Part shown: piece after piece, positions 34,095-46,929 of the stretch
Layout of the letters: each line of letters opens with the position of its first letter
Position numbering within the stretch: the first letter of the stretch is position 1
From: Muricea muricata
Taxonomy: Eukaryota > Cnidaria > Anthozoa > Malacalcyonacea > Plexauridae
Assembly (NCBI GenBank): GCA_963855995.1
Contig: OY979718.1
Span: 2,627,501-2,691,500 of the forward strand
DNA length: 64,000 bases
Direction of reading: 5' to 3'
Notes under the pieces: model-generated
Told to the model about the DNA's origin: nothing
What the model saw: only the letters and a program-made list of their open reading frames with translations
Databases searched by the model: none
Program-made: the position numbers and the translations under genes

Positions 34095-36375
34095 TTAATA
34101 GGTGCTCGTTTTCACGGGAACCCAATACCAATCTTGACATATCGTTATATATAAAATATCAACTATTTTCTGTTCTTCGAAGAAGTTCTTCATCGAATAT
34201 CTCGCATAGACGCGTGTATATATATTCATTGCAAATAGGTGGAAACGTTTTAAATCCACGGATAATCAATCTGGATCAAAATATTTCATAGCCAAAAGCC
34301 TATGCGGAAATATGATTCAAATTACGTATAACAAGGCGTACATGCCATATATTTTTGCAAATCTTACACTTGGATAAGAAATGCGCATAATAAATGACAA
34401 ACTCTTAAAACAGATGTAAAAAAACAAATGTCGCGATAAAGATAAGCTTCCTGTTATAAGTGCGGGTCGTTGAAGAGCATTGCCTTGTTTGACATAACAT
34501 GCGTAACGTACACTGTTAATAAGAAACACGAATTGATTGAGTGCGGGTCAACAGAATTTTGGTGCAGAAGCAATTTGCTGAACTTATAAACTTCGAATTA
34601 ATAAACTTCATTAATAAGTAATTAGAAATATTAATTTACATTGAGGTATCTCAGTAAACGCTTAATAAAGCTTTTTGGAATGGAATTAATTTAAAAAAAG
34701 TAATCTAGTAATAATTTACTTAGAAATTTCAGTATGTATTTCAGTAATATCTCAGTACGTATTTTCTTTTTTCACAACGTAGCAATGAATTATTATAATA
34801 CATCATTATAGCTAGTACATACCCGCACTTGATAATTCTGTGATTGCATGAGAACTTGCTACATTTGCACATGACAAAAGAAGTGAACGCTCGCATTTTT
34901 GAGAGCAGACTTAATCACGAAAATACTTAACCATGATGAACAAGTGATTTATAACAGCTTATACGTCTCGAATGACATAATTTTTCATATTACTTATTTA
35001 TTATTAGTTGAAAATTGCATTTATCGACTTCATGGCAAAACCTGAAGCGTTGTATCCACCTCTTGGCGATAATTCTCATTCTAAACATAATATTCCATCC
35101 CTACCAGAACCAAAACTTACGTTTTGCTTTCATTTTTCTCTTTTGATTCTGTCACCTTTTCCGCCAAAAATCGAGCGTGGCGTCGCTTCAGTGCCTTGGC
35201 GTATTGGCGCACAATGATCAGAATCATAAATGTTGGCGTGCAGTTAATGTACGGAGTGCAGGTTTTACATGGAATGCACCCTCGACTATAGAACGAAAAA
35301 AGTGAAGCGCTTTTTTATGCAGCTCTAATAAAGGATGATTTAAACATTAGTCCTGTCAGATTTTTAAACAAAATTTGGTGCTTTGCTTGTGTTTTCTAAA
35401 GTAATTTCGTTCTATTAGAGAATTCTCGTAGACTTGTATATTATTAAATTATATCGTATTTTAGTCAATTTTCTTAATCATATTGCATCATTTATGTCAG
35501 TTTTTATTATATCTCAATTAGTTAAGAATAAATTATAGTATCTATGTATATGTAGCACGTAATTCAGTTGTAATATAGCTGCAAAGCGTTCATTTGAATT
35601 AAACTATCTATCTATCTAGTTAGATACTATCTACCTCTCTATATCTATCTACCTACAGCATTCAGTAATTTCGTCATTTCGTTATAAAGTAAGCATGATT
35701 TAAATAATTTTAATTAAATGCCGCAATACTTGAAAAAATGGTCGATAGCGCCAGTTTATATACATATAGCTAAGGATGCAAGTATTTGTAATTGGTCTCA
35801 TGCAACAATTAAGGCCCCAGTTACACGATACCGGACTACTACCGGAGCGACACCAAATTGAACTATTTCAAGGGGGATATAACACTAAAAAAATGAAAAT
35901 CTAATAAAATTAATCAAAAACTGTCGAGATGAAATGTTTCAAAAGAAGACAAGACCGGAAAGCGTCTTAACTTGATATCACTGCGAGGTGAATCCTTGCT
36001 CTGGCTAAAAAGAAAAACGTTTTTGTTCATAGCTACATGGTTCTTAGGAGAAGTATGGTAGAAAATTGTTCCGAACTGTTGTCATATAATATTAAGATAC
36101 CTATGACACGAAATTTTGTGCTACGTTTTATTTAATGCATTGCAAAGATTACTTAAAATGACAATGTAACTTCTTTGGTAATTTTGTTATTACAGTTTTC
36201 CTTCTCGAGATATTTAACTGTGTTCTATATGCAAATAATACAACGTGTGACATCTGCATAACGAGTTATCAAAAAGCGTTTTTGTTTTCAAAAGTGCTCA
36301 AAATATTGCACACACATATATATGGCTGACGCATATTTAAATGTCGTTTTTGTTAGGTTTTTTTGTAATACTCTT
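34095..36375. other. Divergent intergenic region, U3
   Basis: Colinear with about 18025-20660, starting at the deletion junction. It lacks the poly-C tract and about 330 bp after 35420. No gene supported. Confidence 0.55.
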
Positions 36376-36934
36376 ATCATTTATATACCCGGAGTGAGGG
36401 GGAGGGCTTTAGTCCGAGGGAAATATCATCACTGAAGGAAATATTTCACTGAATCCCCCGAGCGGAGGGTCTATAAATGATATATTATACCGAATATCAA
36501 AAACTTCCGTAAGAATAAACTTTTAAGTTCTTTAAGTTGAACATACCTTCGTGAATACGATGGTCTAAAATACAAAATAGCCAGTTCTTTGTTTATTTTT
36601 ATAACGAGAAGTACAGAAAATTCCTTTTAACTTTTTAAATATTTGTGTTTTCAACGTCCTTGTCCTCCAAAATACTTTATAATTCTTCGTGAAGTTCATC
36701 AAACTTTTCGCACAATCCGCCGTTTTTGTTTACGAAAACTTGCCAATCTGTGCTTGCGTGTACAAGCGTTGCCATGACAGAGTGAGATATATATATTTAC
36801 TGTATCTCACTTTAAAAGTGAGATTCAGCGGTATCTCACTTTAAAAGTGAGATACAGTGAGAAATCACCTCATCATGTGGTAGAAATACGTTATTTTGAT
36901 TGGACAATTTGAATTTGAGGTATAATATTATCAA
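36376..36934. mobile_element. Palindrome-rich insertion, U3 only
   Basis: About 560 bp absent from the other units, bounded by TTATC-like sequence on both sides. The left end holds an inverted repeat (TATCATTTATA at the edge against TATAAATGATA at about 36470-36480, with G-rich and C-rich inner parts). At 36804-36855 there are two copies of the 21-bp perfect palindrome ATCTCACTTT-A-AAAGTGAGAT. No ORF. Probably a non-autonomous DNA element; family not identified. Confidence 0.6.
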
Positions 36935-38013
36935 ATAGGCAATCTTTTAAGCATCATTATACAGTGTGATATAACATGTTGTATTTTTTGCTTATCTAAC
37001 AAAGTTAAATATCTCCCGAAGAAAGAGGGTAAGAAAAAAATTACCAAATAAGTTGTTTTATCACTTTTAAATGATCTTTGCAACGCATAAAATAAATCGT
37101 CGGAAAAAATTTCGTAAAATGGGCAGTTTCAAGAAAACAAACATCATCTCGTTGACACTATTGTTCCGGTGTTCTCATTGAAGTAGTCATCAAGATACTC
37201 CTAAAGGCCCTGCTTTTACATCCTTCCTCATGCTTTTCTGATACTGGCTATGATGTTTTTGTTTTGCCCCCTGTATTACCACGCAAGGAGGGGTTTAAAA
37301 GTGCGAAGGAAATTGAAATGCAATGGAAGGACTTGATGGGCAGAGGAATCCAAAGAATCATAATCCAAAAATAGGTTGGCCTTCCTGTTATGTTATTACT
37401 CCCCCTGCCGTAGGCGTTTTTCTGTGTCGCAAGTTGGCACAGCGCTCATGGGTGATACCGCTGGGTACAAGCCGCGTGAGCTGACCTAAACACGGCGTTT
37501 AACCTCAATTTCTAGCGGGATGTGTCAACAAAACACGCATTAAAATGTATGCTAGAGCATCTAAACCGCAAGAAGGTTTTACGCGCAAAGATTCTCCTGC
37601 AAAATGTTTTAAAACGACAAATTCCACCGCGAAATTCTGACCCTTCTTTGGAGTTGTTTGGACCACGAAGAAGTGGCGATATTGGCTTACATTAAGGAGC
37701 TCTTAATATATTGTTTATAAGCCAAATGTATTGTGTCCCACTCGAAGACTACGAATATGTATTAGAAAAAATGAACTCAAACTCATTGACTCTCGCAAAA
37801 CTGTCTTTGAAAAATGCACATGCAAGATATTGTAATTTGACATTGTAATGAAACAAATACTTTTTATGTCGTGACATAAAATCAGACATCCTGTTATATG
37901 AGTGCTGACGATCATTCCCTTTTTTGGTATCAACCAATCAGAGAAAACAACGTACATTCTTTTTAGTAATTAGAATCGATAATACTGCCTGGAATAATCA
38001 ATTACCGCGCGCA
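36935..38013. other. Upstream region of the EF-hand gene, U3
   Basis: Includes the segment 37408-37512 shared only with U4 (53515-53618). Its core forms a GTTGGC/GCCAAC-type hairpin in U4. No gene. Confidence 0.5.
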
Positions 38014-38113
38014 TATAAATCGAACGGGACACTGCAATCTGGCATTAAGTGCGAAGAGATTTGAATGACGGACGACAACTGATTCGAAGATAAATACAAA
38101 TCTTAAATCAAAA
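38014..38113 (+). promoter_or_regulatory. TATA box and 5' leader with uORF, EF-hand gene U3
   Basis: TATAAAT at 38014-38020. uORF at 38065-38082 (MTDDN, TGA). Confidence 0.7.
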
Positions 38114-38491
38114 ATGATGCTCAAGCATTTCTTACTGGTATTGGTGTTAGCAGGACTCTGGTCTTTCAGCTACTCATGCGGTGGAGGCAGTGGTGGCGAT
38201 GGTGGAGATGGCGGAGATGGCGGAGATTCGGGAGGTAATGGCAATGGTGGAAACGGTGGTAATGGTGGAAACGGCCGCAAACGATCGTCGCACGAGTCCT
38301 TCTCACTCGATTTTGCTGTATTTGACGCCGACCGCAATGGCAAGATTTCTCGTGCAGAATTCTTGGATCTTCAGCCTGACCACCAAGGTCTATTTAATGA
38401 AGCAGACACAAACGGAGATGATCATGTGGACTGCGAAGAGTTTAAAGCCGCGGTTCACATTTTTGGTGGAGAAGCAAATTGCGAGAAATAA
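38114..38491 (+). CDS. Small secreted GGN-linker EF-hand protein, U3 copy
   Basis: 125 residues, one GGD triplet longer than the others. Signal peptide 1-22, then CGGGSGG and a run of GGD triplets (acidic linker) instead of SRRR, GGN triplets, RKR at 55-57, EF loop 1 at 71-82 (DADRNGKISRAE) and loop 2 at 98-109 with Asp at position 6. The linker start groups with U4, while the inter-loop segment DHQGLFNEA is identical to U2. Open frame with all flanking signals. Confidence 0.9.
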   Translation: MMLKHFLLVLVLAGLWSFSYSCGGGSGGDGGDGGDGGDSGGNGNGGNGGNGGNGRKRSSHESFSLDFAVFDADRNGKISRAEFLDLQPDHQGLFNEADTNGDDHVDCEEFKAAVHIFGGEANCEK

Positions 38492-38658
38492 ACGTCGTTA
38501 ATAAGTAATTAGAAATACTTACAATAATGTTCTGATAAACGTTCTTTTATACATACGACCGTATTTTGATAGCTTCATTGGGCTTTGTAGAACTAATTAA
38601 TTAATTTAGTAGTAATCTTATAGCAATAATTCACTTGGAATACTTTAAAAGCGTGAAA

Positions 38659-38664
38659 AATAAA
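38659..38664 (+). terminator. Poly(A) signal AATAAA, EF-hand gene U3
   Basis: Conserved position, about 170 bases after the stop. Confidence 0.55.
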
Positions 38665-39999
38665 TAATCTCACTATTTTCACTGTGTTTCGTCAATGTTA
38701 GTCGCAGCTGGTACAAAGTACAAAACCTTTCGTGATCATGTCCTTGATCCAAAATTTGTCTCGTCTTCACAACAAAAAAGATCATTGCTCTTGTAAAGAT
38801 CTTCTTTATTTGCAATATCAATTATTTACAATACAGTTAATCATTATCGTAATCTATTGAGTCTGCCATTCGCACGTGTCCATCGTTTCCGCGCCTAGAC
38901 TTGTCTATGAATTGTACATCACAACAGCTCTCATGCACTCAGTTTTGAAAACAAACTTATAATGTGTAGGATTTAGCCGTAGTTGAGCAAAAGATCCATA
39001 AAATGCCCTTCGAATGCAATCGTAAGAATTCCCAAACTCGCCGCGGTAAAACATAAAAATTAGCACGTTTATAATCTCAGCGTCAAAATGTTCCAACGCT
39101 TGCGCCCGTCTATACAAGCTAAGTATATATTATCCAAGTGTTTTAATTGCATATTTATATGGTCGCATATAATTTTCTACTGTCCATTCTCATTTTTCTG
39201 TATAAAATACCAGGACAATTACAAAAGTTGCAATTTTTCATGTTAGACAAATATCAACAAAGTGTATAGAAAGGTTGTGAAAAAATATGTATTTAACAAT
39301 CACTCGCCGAAGACGAACAAATTATCGGTGAATATATGATTATATGAATGGATAATTGTTTTACTATAATCACATAAATCAAAAATGACAAACTGATACG
39401 TTTCATATTTTAAAACAGCATCTGTCACATTGACAAAACCATTGGTGGCCATCTTGAACAACCGCTCAGGTGATTATTGTGTCAAAGTCACATCTAGGGG
39501 TAACCAACAGAAGCAGAGAATTTTATTATACTAAGAGTGAATAAACAACCACATGACGAAAAAAACCACGTTTGCATTCTTGTATTTTCAGCCAACACTA
39601 TGCTCCAGAAAACTAGTAGGTTTGAGCAGGATATGAATAGTTAATCACAATTTAAACATTTGAAATGTTATAAGTAGTTATAGACTTTGAATAGTGAAAG
39701 ATTCATACAATCAATTAAGATTAATATGGTGTTTCCACAAATTGTTTATAAATTAATATTTGAAATGTTACCTGCTTATTTAAACACTTGCCTATATCTA
39801 TGCAAAGATCTTAAAAGATAAATCAAATATGGATTTTGCTTTAAAAGAAAATAATCTCAGTGCCAAGATAATTTATTAGAATTTTATAGAATAATATAAA
39901 AACGAAATTTAACTTTACTTATAATGGCGTATTTTTACTAACACCATCCAAACAAAGCAATCATGCAGTAATGAATTTAAATAATGTTTTCTAGACTAC
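38665..39999. other. Intergenic AT-rich region, U3
   Basis: Colinear with 4988-6316; nothing coding seen. Confidence 0.5.
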
Positions 40000-40468
40000 A
40001 TGTCATTGTTGTGCCGAAAGTCGTAGCTTTTCTCCAGGCACTGCTGACGGTTCCCTTCGACAAGGAAAGTTGACAAACCTATGCAGTAAAACTCACATAA
40101 GGGACACGGCCAAGAAAATTTTGGGGCGACACTATTTTTTTTCAAATGTCCATATTTTTGCTAATGTTTTACTAGAAGAGGAACTGTATCTTGATATTCT
40201 GCAACTTATACACTGCATTTGTAGCAACGTGTTTAATGCCAAACCTTCACCGAATGAAGAACGCATATTTGTTTCTTTTCTCCTCCCTTCTGCCCCTTAC
40301 GCCTATGGTTATACTCTACCCGGGAGGTATCGTAAGCAACGTCGAGTTGTTTTCGAGTTGGAGTCGGACTTCGAGTTGCAATTCAGCGGTATTGTGAATT
40401 TAATTTCTAAACATTTTGAACGACTAGGGATGCGTTGCAGAATACAAAAATCGTATAGAAAAAAATAG
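40000..40468 (+). pseudogene. Degenerate fragment with BH3-like reading, U3 (longest frame)
   Basis: In U3 one frame (40070-40468, 132 codons) joins both suggestive pieces: NEERIFVSFLLPSAP, then about 20 residues later RRVVFELESDFELQF and IVNLISKHFERLGM. The order helix-1-like then BH3-like is that of Bak/Bok proteins, but the spacing is short, the BH3 Asp is replaced and BH1/BH2 are absent. In the other units an extra base change separates the two parts. Ends in a run of A. Confidence 0.28.
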
Positions 40469-42329
40469 ATAAAAAAAATAGGAAGACGTTGCCCCTATTG
40501 AAAACGTGTTTGCTTTTCGTTGCACCCACCCTTTCGCTATTTAATAACGTCAATTAAAGTTAAACTAGTGTCCAGACTCTACTCGATATCTATTGCCGGA
40601 ATAGACAAATGGGGTAACCGATCGTATGGTAAAGCAGTGGATAAACATTTCATCACGCAAATCTTGTTCAATGCTTCGCGCCATGCAGAAAGATGTCCAA
40701 AAAAAGGGTGTTCTACCGAAACCATGCAATAAAATAACTTGTGATGTATATTTATATGTCCTTGTCTCGTTCTTTCTCAATGTAAATACTTTGATAATAT
40801 ACACTTTAAAAGGTTTTTTATAGTTTGATAGAGGTTTTTTGAAAGAACTACAATTACACTCGCATGCGTACGTGTTGTGTCACATATACATGCAACTCTC
40901 GCCTTCGGTTTGATTTGTATATCATATACAACACGGCGGATCTTGTGGCAAATAGTAGCTCAGTGAAGAAACAGATTTCTTAGAACAGGTTATGGATGTT
41001 AGACCATCACGCAATTGGCGTATGCTTGGGTACATTTGATACATTTTGTCAGTACTTTACTAGTGTCAGAAGTTTTTATTGTTTGTTTTGCCATTTAATG
41101 CTCGAAATGTGTGCGATAGTAGCACTTTTAGTGATTGAAATCTATGAAATCCACCCTAAGCTGTGTAACCGTGCACGGCTACATTGCAGGATCATGCAAA
41201 TAGAAATTTCTATTTCATAACACGTGATTGCAAATAGCCATGTAAATCGTAATAATTTAACAAGATGTTATATAAAATCGAGTACAAAACAAATAATTAA
41301 TTGAAAGCTAACAAAATGTATATATAGGAATGTTTTTCTAATGGGTCTCTAATCTACAAGTTACAAAAAAGAAATTTAACCACTCTATTTCGGTACTTCC
41401 CAAAAAATTTTTTAGTAGGCGCCTTTTTATTGCTAATTCGTTCTTTCAAGATTCGTTTTTAAAGATTTTTGCATCCTGATTTTTTAAGCATTTCACATAT
41501 ATGGAGGTAGTTATCCTAGTATCAAAGTCCGTTAACCATTTCCATTCACTTTAATAATTTCCAAGCGACAAAATGAAAAGGAAATAATATAATTATTGTT
41601 AATGAAATATAAACAGATGATCTGTTATACATCAGGAAAAAGGGTGTGCATGGCGATTTTTCCATGTTGGTTTTTCCATATCAAATTCAATACTTAATTT
41701 TATTACAAAAAAATAAACATTTAAGTGAAGAAAACGACTGGCTTTTAACTCAGCGGGCAAAACTCCCTTTTCCACTTGACGAAATTGTTTGCGCGAACCA
41801 AAGAAAGTATGAACGGTCCCACGTGTTCGCGGCAAATTTTTTCTCCAAGCAATTTTAACCAATCACGTTTCCGAATTTTGGCTTTCGCCTCGTGTCCCGC
41901 GCAAACAAATTCTCTTACTGAAAAACGAACTTAACACGTGCGGGTTTTTGCGTCATTTAGCGCTATGTAAGCGATAAGTTTCTGGCTGTGTGGCTGTGTT
42001 TAGTCAAGGAATATGACGTGTTCTCATGACCACCCTCTTGATTCATATTTGGTCACGCGTCAATATTCGGTACTTTTTCCATCGGGTATTGAAAAGATAC
42101 ACCCTATAATTTTATTTGAATATATGTTCATTTCAATTTTTTATTTCAATTTATTTACATATATTCTTTTTTACTCTCTTCAGTACAATGTACTAAACTT
42201 TAAAATCTTAAGATATTAGGCTACAAGTCATACCTAGAAAGTATTTACTAAACTCACTCAAAAACTTTACTACAAACTAAACTCATCATTTTAGTCCAAA
42301 AGATTCCCTTACAAAAAATATCTGATCCG
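40469..42329. other. Intergenic region and ZP 3' side, U3
   Basis: Colinear with 6792-8761; no gene. Confidence 0.45.
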
Positions 42330-42537
42330 TTGAGCATCTGATAACACACGTTTTCTGTTCTTTGGTGATCGACATCCCAAATGCATGACATGACTTGTTA
42401 TTCTTGTCACATGCAGTGACTCTGCAGTGAACGCGTGTGTTGTAATGATATAATCCACGGAAACGAAACACGAGGAAACTAAATCTTGTTGTTTGTCCCG
42501 ATGATTTATGAAATGTCACCGTCTTGTCTTTTTTCAT
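42330..42537 (-). pseudogene. ZP gene exon 3, frameshifted, U3
   Basis: RFSFLVFRFRG and HCRVTACDKNNKSC are readable. One base is lost at the exon start (ATGAAAAAAG for ATGCAAAAAAG), so correct splicing from exon 2 would meet TGA at once. Four extra bases after KSC shift the rest. Confidence 0.82.
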
Positions 42538-42770
42538 CTACATCAACATTCATCATGCAAAATTCATTACACATCAAGTGCTTAATATTTTAAGAATGTT
42601 GATACTGGTTAAATATAAAAAGTGTTTCAAAACAAAGAGCTAAAAAGTTAAAAAACCTGTTTTCTATCTTCGTAATAATCATTCAGGACATGTAAAGATG
42701 AGCCGGCCCAAGTAAATTTATAATTCGAATTTTCTTTCGTGAAGAATTTTAAAGTGGGTACTTGACTTAC

Positions 42771-43272
42771 CCTCGTTCAATCAAGAGATATTTATATTTC
42801 GCCAAGGAATTCTTTGAAGTGACGTAACATTCGTTCAATTTGATTCTAAAAGTCGTTTTCGAACTTTAGTTGGTCATGTTGAGTCCAACTTTGACATAGA
42901 GACGTTAGTTGAGTGATGGGTCTCTAACAAGTGGTTTACTAAATGATTGATCTTTATAAAGTCCCATTATCAACGACATTGTATCTCCCCTGCTAGCGTT
43001 GTCTGGTGTGATAGCAAAATCAACGAGACAAAATGTTGTGGATGAGACAAGATAACTTTTAGGATAACTACATTTGAAGGGAAACTGTGTTTCTTTGAAT
43101 CTTGAAATGGATTTATCAAAGGCTGACAATCTTTCAACAACTTTGTTATGAAATGAAGTCTCTTGAGGTTTGCATGAACTGTCGAGTAGTTGTAGTTGTG
43201 AGGCTGAAGATACTTTGAGAAGTGGCTTGTAAATAAATATCTTCATTTGATTTTCATCACAGGTCAGTTTAT
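42771..43272 (-). pseudogene. ZP-domain gene exon 2, internal deletion and nonsense codon, U3
   Basis: No Penelope-like insertion here. ZP-N starts well (LTCDENQM, SSCKP), but about 78 bases coding the F-T-T-S-L, ECGT and following segment are missing in frame at about 43155. ZP-C runs to DPSLN and stops at TAA where U4 has Glu (near 42907). Flanking splice sites are intact. Exon 1 is 48487-48541. Confidence 0.88.
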
Positions 43273-43402
43273 CTGCTGAGCAAATATAATGAGAGATATT
43301 ATCAATTAGGCGTATACTTTCACAATGAAACAAACGTACAATGTCTTCTAAATTTATTTGTGTGCTTACTCACTGAAATTTATTGAAACTTTCTATAACA
43401 AT

Positions 43403-44420
43403 ACACCGAATTTAAATTCGCTACACCAAATTTTAAATTTTATCACACCCGATACAATTTTATCACACCGAATTTAAAATCGTCACACCGAATTTAAATT
43501 TATCACCCGGATTTAAAATTATCTCGCCGAAATTTAATTATAAATCTCTCACTTTCACTAGTGAAATATTTCTTCAGTCAGAAGAAAAGAACACAAATTT
43601 TTAAAACATGTTTTTTTCATATTGGCTTCATATCTTTGACAAGTTATGTTTTGATTGATATAAATTATGTAACTAGAAAATTGAAACAAGCAGACGTTCA
43701 ATGCACACTTTTATGTCGCTCAGTCGCTCTTGAAAAGAAATTTGCAGCTCAAAATCCCAACAGTTTGTTGATTACATTATTAGTAAGATCACTTAAAATG
43801 ACAAAATAACTTGTTTCAATTGATAGTTTCTGTCTTTCTGGCTTGTCGAGATATTCAGATTTTTTAAAAAAATGTAAATAAAACAACTTGTGACGTCATA
43901 ATGGCAACATTTGTCTATAAAAATATTCATACAATGCTAAAATTTTGCAAAAAGAGGGCCAACGGCAAAAGGCTCTGCTGAAGTATTAAAAGACCTGTCA
44001 ATGTATATACTTTGATAGATATATAAATACTTATTTTATATTTGAGTCGGTTTTCTTTGATGTACCGCGGGCTGTATCTCAGAGACAGCCCTTGAATAAA
44101 TAATTAGATCAAACTTGTGGAAAAATCTCGACGAATTTCGACTTAAATTGTTTAAAGTCGAAAGATTCTATTAGAAAACCTCCTCAAAAATAAAATAAGT
44201 TAGTTAAATACCTCGAAAGTCGGACTGTATGTCATATACAGCCCTCGGACGCTGCGCGTCCTCGCGGGCTGTATATGACATACAGCCCTCCTTCTCGGTA
44301 TTTAACTCTCACATAACAAGATATTTTATAGCATTATGATACCTGTGAATATACATATTAGCTGAACCAGAGATCTTTTGTGTCCGAGACGACTTTTAGC
44401 AAACCCCATAATATCATAAA
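43403..44420. repeat. 20-bp minisatellite and AT-rich block, single fused copy, U3
   Basis: Seven degenerate 20-mers at 43403-43542, then the AT-rich block, interrupted by 44029-44310. Only one block is present. Its left flank matches the first block of U1 (10271) and its right flank matches the second (13140), as expected for a crossover between the two blocks that also removed the Crypton remnant. Confidence 0.82.
44029..44310. mobile_element. Palindromic insertion, U3 only
   Basis: About 282 bp absent from the other units. It contains a long foldback at 44224-44287 (CTGTATGTCATATACAGCCC with its complement, around a CGGACGCTGCGCGTCC hairpin) and a further copy of GGGCTGTAT near 44070. No ORF. 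Family not identified. Confidence 0.7.
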
Positions 44421-45249
44421 ATTACGCAGTTGCATGAGTAATCTCCGTGCTCAGAATTTGTGTGAAATAATTCCAAATTTATGTCGCGTTTTAAGTCAAT
44501 GTATAATTGTATGCATGCCGAGTGCCAGTGTAATGAATATTTCATGAAAAAAATAGAACTGCATGCAGAGTAGTTCAAGGAACTCGAAAAGTTTTCCTGC
44601 TTGTTACTCCGCCTGCCTGCCTGCTAACTACGTCGTTAGAACTCATTTTCTAACCGAATATCTCAACAAAACACATATTTTAACATGTGTACTGAAATAT
44701 TTAAATGACAACAAGGTTCCCCCTGCAAAATTTCTCAACTCATTTTTAGCCGAACATCACAACAAAACATCCATTTGAGGGGTAACTACTTCATTTTCCT
44801 GTGCTAAAGTCGGTCCGGGCACGTAACTCAGTATATGTGTATTGCTTCGTTCTTATTGAAAAATCCACTCAGCCAGGAACTTACCGCCAACTTGTCATGT
44901 ATACCGCTGAATCATCTAAACGGTTCGAAGGTTCTTTATACACAAATTCTTACCCAATGACTATTCGTCATGCAAAAATTCTCACTCAAATGTTTGAAAA
45001 CGACGAATTTTAACCGATCCAGGTCGCGAAGTGTGCGTGATTGCGGGCACGTCATTAAAGTTTTGAATCACATAATTTTTCTCGTTGAGTTTCTACTCAA
45101 ATTTTTGTTTCTATATAAAATTCAATGAATAGTTGTACATTTTTAGTGAAAAGCGAAAAAAGTTCATAATGCAAAACGTTCCATGGAAAATGTTTTAAGA
45201 ATCAAACGACAATTTTTTTTCGAATTAGCTATACATATATAGGAACGAG
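44421..45249. other. ZP intron 1 sequence, U3
   Basis: Colinear with 13141-14010; no gene supported. Confidence 0.5.
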
Positions 45250-45734
45250 AGAATTTTTCGACGTGTTACGACCTATGAGGCAGTAACCTTGTGCAACATT
45301 AGTACAACATATGAAGTTTACAGTTTCCTCTTTAACTCAGAGTGGAAGAAATTTTTAGTACCATAGCTATAACGGAAAAACCTTTACTGTACTATTGAAC
45401 TACTTTTCAGTATTCTCAGCAGCATAAGTCGCACTCATTTACTATTTCTACAAAAGACTACCTTGTGCCCATTTTCTTCTCAAGAGCGGATTGAACGGCT
45501 TAGCAGTCGTCTTTTTCAATCTTAGATACTAATGAAACAAAATTACAATATAGCGAAGCCATCCCGACATTTTTTACATATTAAATACAGTGGCGAAGCC
45601 AGCCCGACATTTGGCCATGCAAAATTGTAAATGCAATTTTTTTCTGTTTTTATTGACCGTATAAGGAATCAATCTCTAAAGAAATGAATAATAATACGGA
45701 TTTAAATTTGTATAGCATCGTATCATTAGCATAT

Positions 45735-46494
45735 ATAGTAATAGTAATAGAAACTTTATTTTTAGAGGGTAGCACAAAATAGCAAAGCTAATAAACTAGT
45801 GACCCTCTACTTATCAATATAAGACTATAAATTAATTAAATATTTACAAATAAACTACTAATAAAATAAAATCCACGACCTAGTCATTATATTATACAAC
45901 GCCTAGATTATTTACAGGCTACTAAAGTGACCAGTAGAGCATTGCTCATTAAAAATCTTTTTCCACAAATTTCGTTTTAAGGCCTTAATCGATTTTTCTT
46001 TCCTAATGGACAGAGGTAGCATATTCCAGAGTTTACAGCTGGTAACTCTGAACGTTTTTCCTCCTGAACAGTTTCCCTATTATATTTCGGGCAGACAACA
46101 TTAAAATTACAGTATTTTGTGTCTCGAGAATGTCTCTGACTATTAGTAACAAATATATCATTCATATAAGGTGGTAATATACCATTCAGTTTTTAAAAAT
46201 GTACAAACATTTTGAGATATTCACTTCCTCGTAAAAAGGGATCCATCCCAATTGATTAAACAGTTTAACAGATGATGAACGAGAATTTACGCTAAGAATT
46301 ACTCGTGCTGCTCTTTTCTGAAGTTTTAAGACTCTTCTTAAACATTCCTTATTACACGACGTCCACAAAACGCTGACATAATCAACCACGGGGCGAATTA
46401 TCGAGTTGTAGTACAGCTTTCTTTGCCTTAATGGTAAACAGTGCCTAATTTTCTTAGAACTTCGTACTGGGTAATTACATATCAAAGCAGACAA
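45735..46494 (-). mobile_element. LINE (CR1/jockey-like) 3' fragment
   Basis: The minus strand reads LPLRQRKLYYNSIIRPVVDY, then VLWTSCNKECLRRVLKLQ and KRAARVIL, then LFNQLGWIPF, the end of a reverse-transcriptase domain. After a frameshift come PPYMNDIFVTNSQRHSRDTKY and FRVT-like and LWN-like C-terminal pieces, then a 3' UTR with AATAAAG and a short TATTAC repeat tail at about 45735-45755. Typical 5'-truncated copy. Not the same family as the fragment at 15615-16140. Confidence 0.85.
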
Positions 46495-46504
46495 TGAAAA
46501 ATAT

Positions 46505-46929
46505 GCGGTTGTAAAATGCCCAACATTTCATAAGAGGTTTTTGGCAAATAAAATGATAATTATTAGAGCATGAAACATCACTCCATTTGTTATTATTAAC
46601 TAAATAATGTCCACATTGTTCACCATCTGGATCATTTGGTTCTCCAAGAGCGCAATTTGTATAAGATGGCTTTATTCCTTTGACTGTACAGAACTTCTTA
46701 TCGCTATGTCTGACTAAACCTATAAAAGAATGACACAGACTTTTTTGCTTGGCAACGTTCCAAATGGCATAATTCTCTTTGTTGCTCATAGAAGCAGTCA
46801 GGTTGCCTCCCAATTTTTGACACGATGATCTTGCTTTAGACCACGTGGTCTTGTACGTACTGAAGTAGTAACATGATGACACAAGTTTCACCCAGCCAGA
46901 GGGACAAAACGTCTGATCTGCTGGAGATT
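46505..46929 (-). CDS. C-type lectin domain exon
   Basis: The acceptor TTTTACAG at 46930-46931 opens a phase-1 exon that encodes a full CTLD of about 125 residues. In order: FCPSGWVKLVSSCYYF; KARSSCQKLGGNLT; the Ca-site motif EPND (with CALGEPNDPDGEQCGHY); WSDVSC in place of the usual WND; FICQKP. The six cysteines fit a long-form CTLD, and EPN predicts mannose-type binding. The frame then runs a few residues into the abutting LINE and stops at 46475. No signal-peptide exon or other domain is seen nearby, so it is a lone exon: part of a gene moved into the ZP intron or a recent fragment. Frame and splice site are undamaged. Confidence 0.85.
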
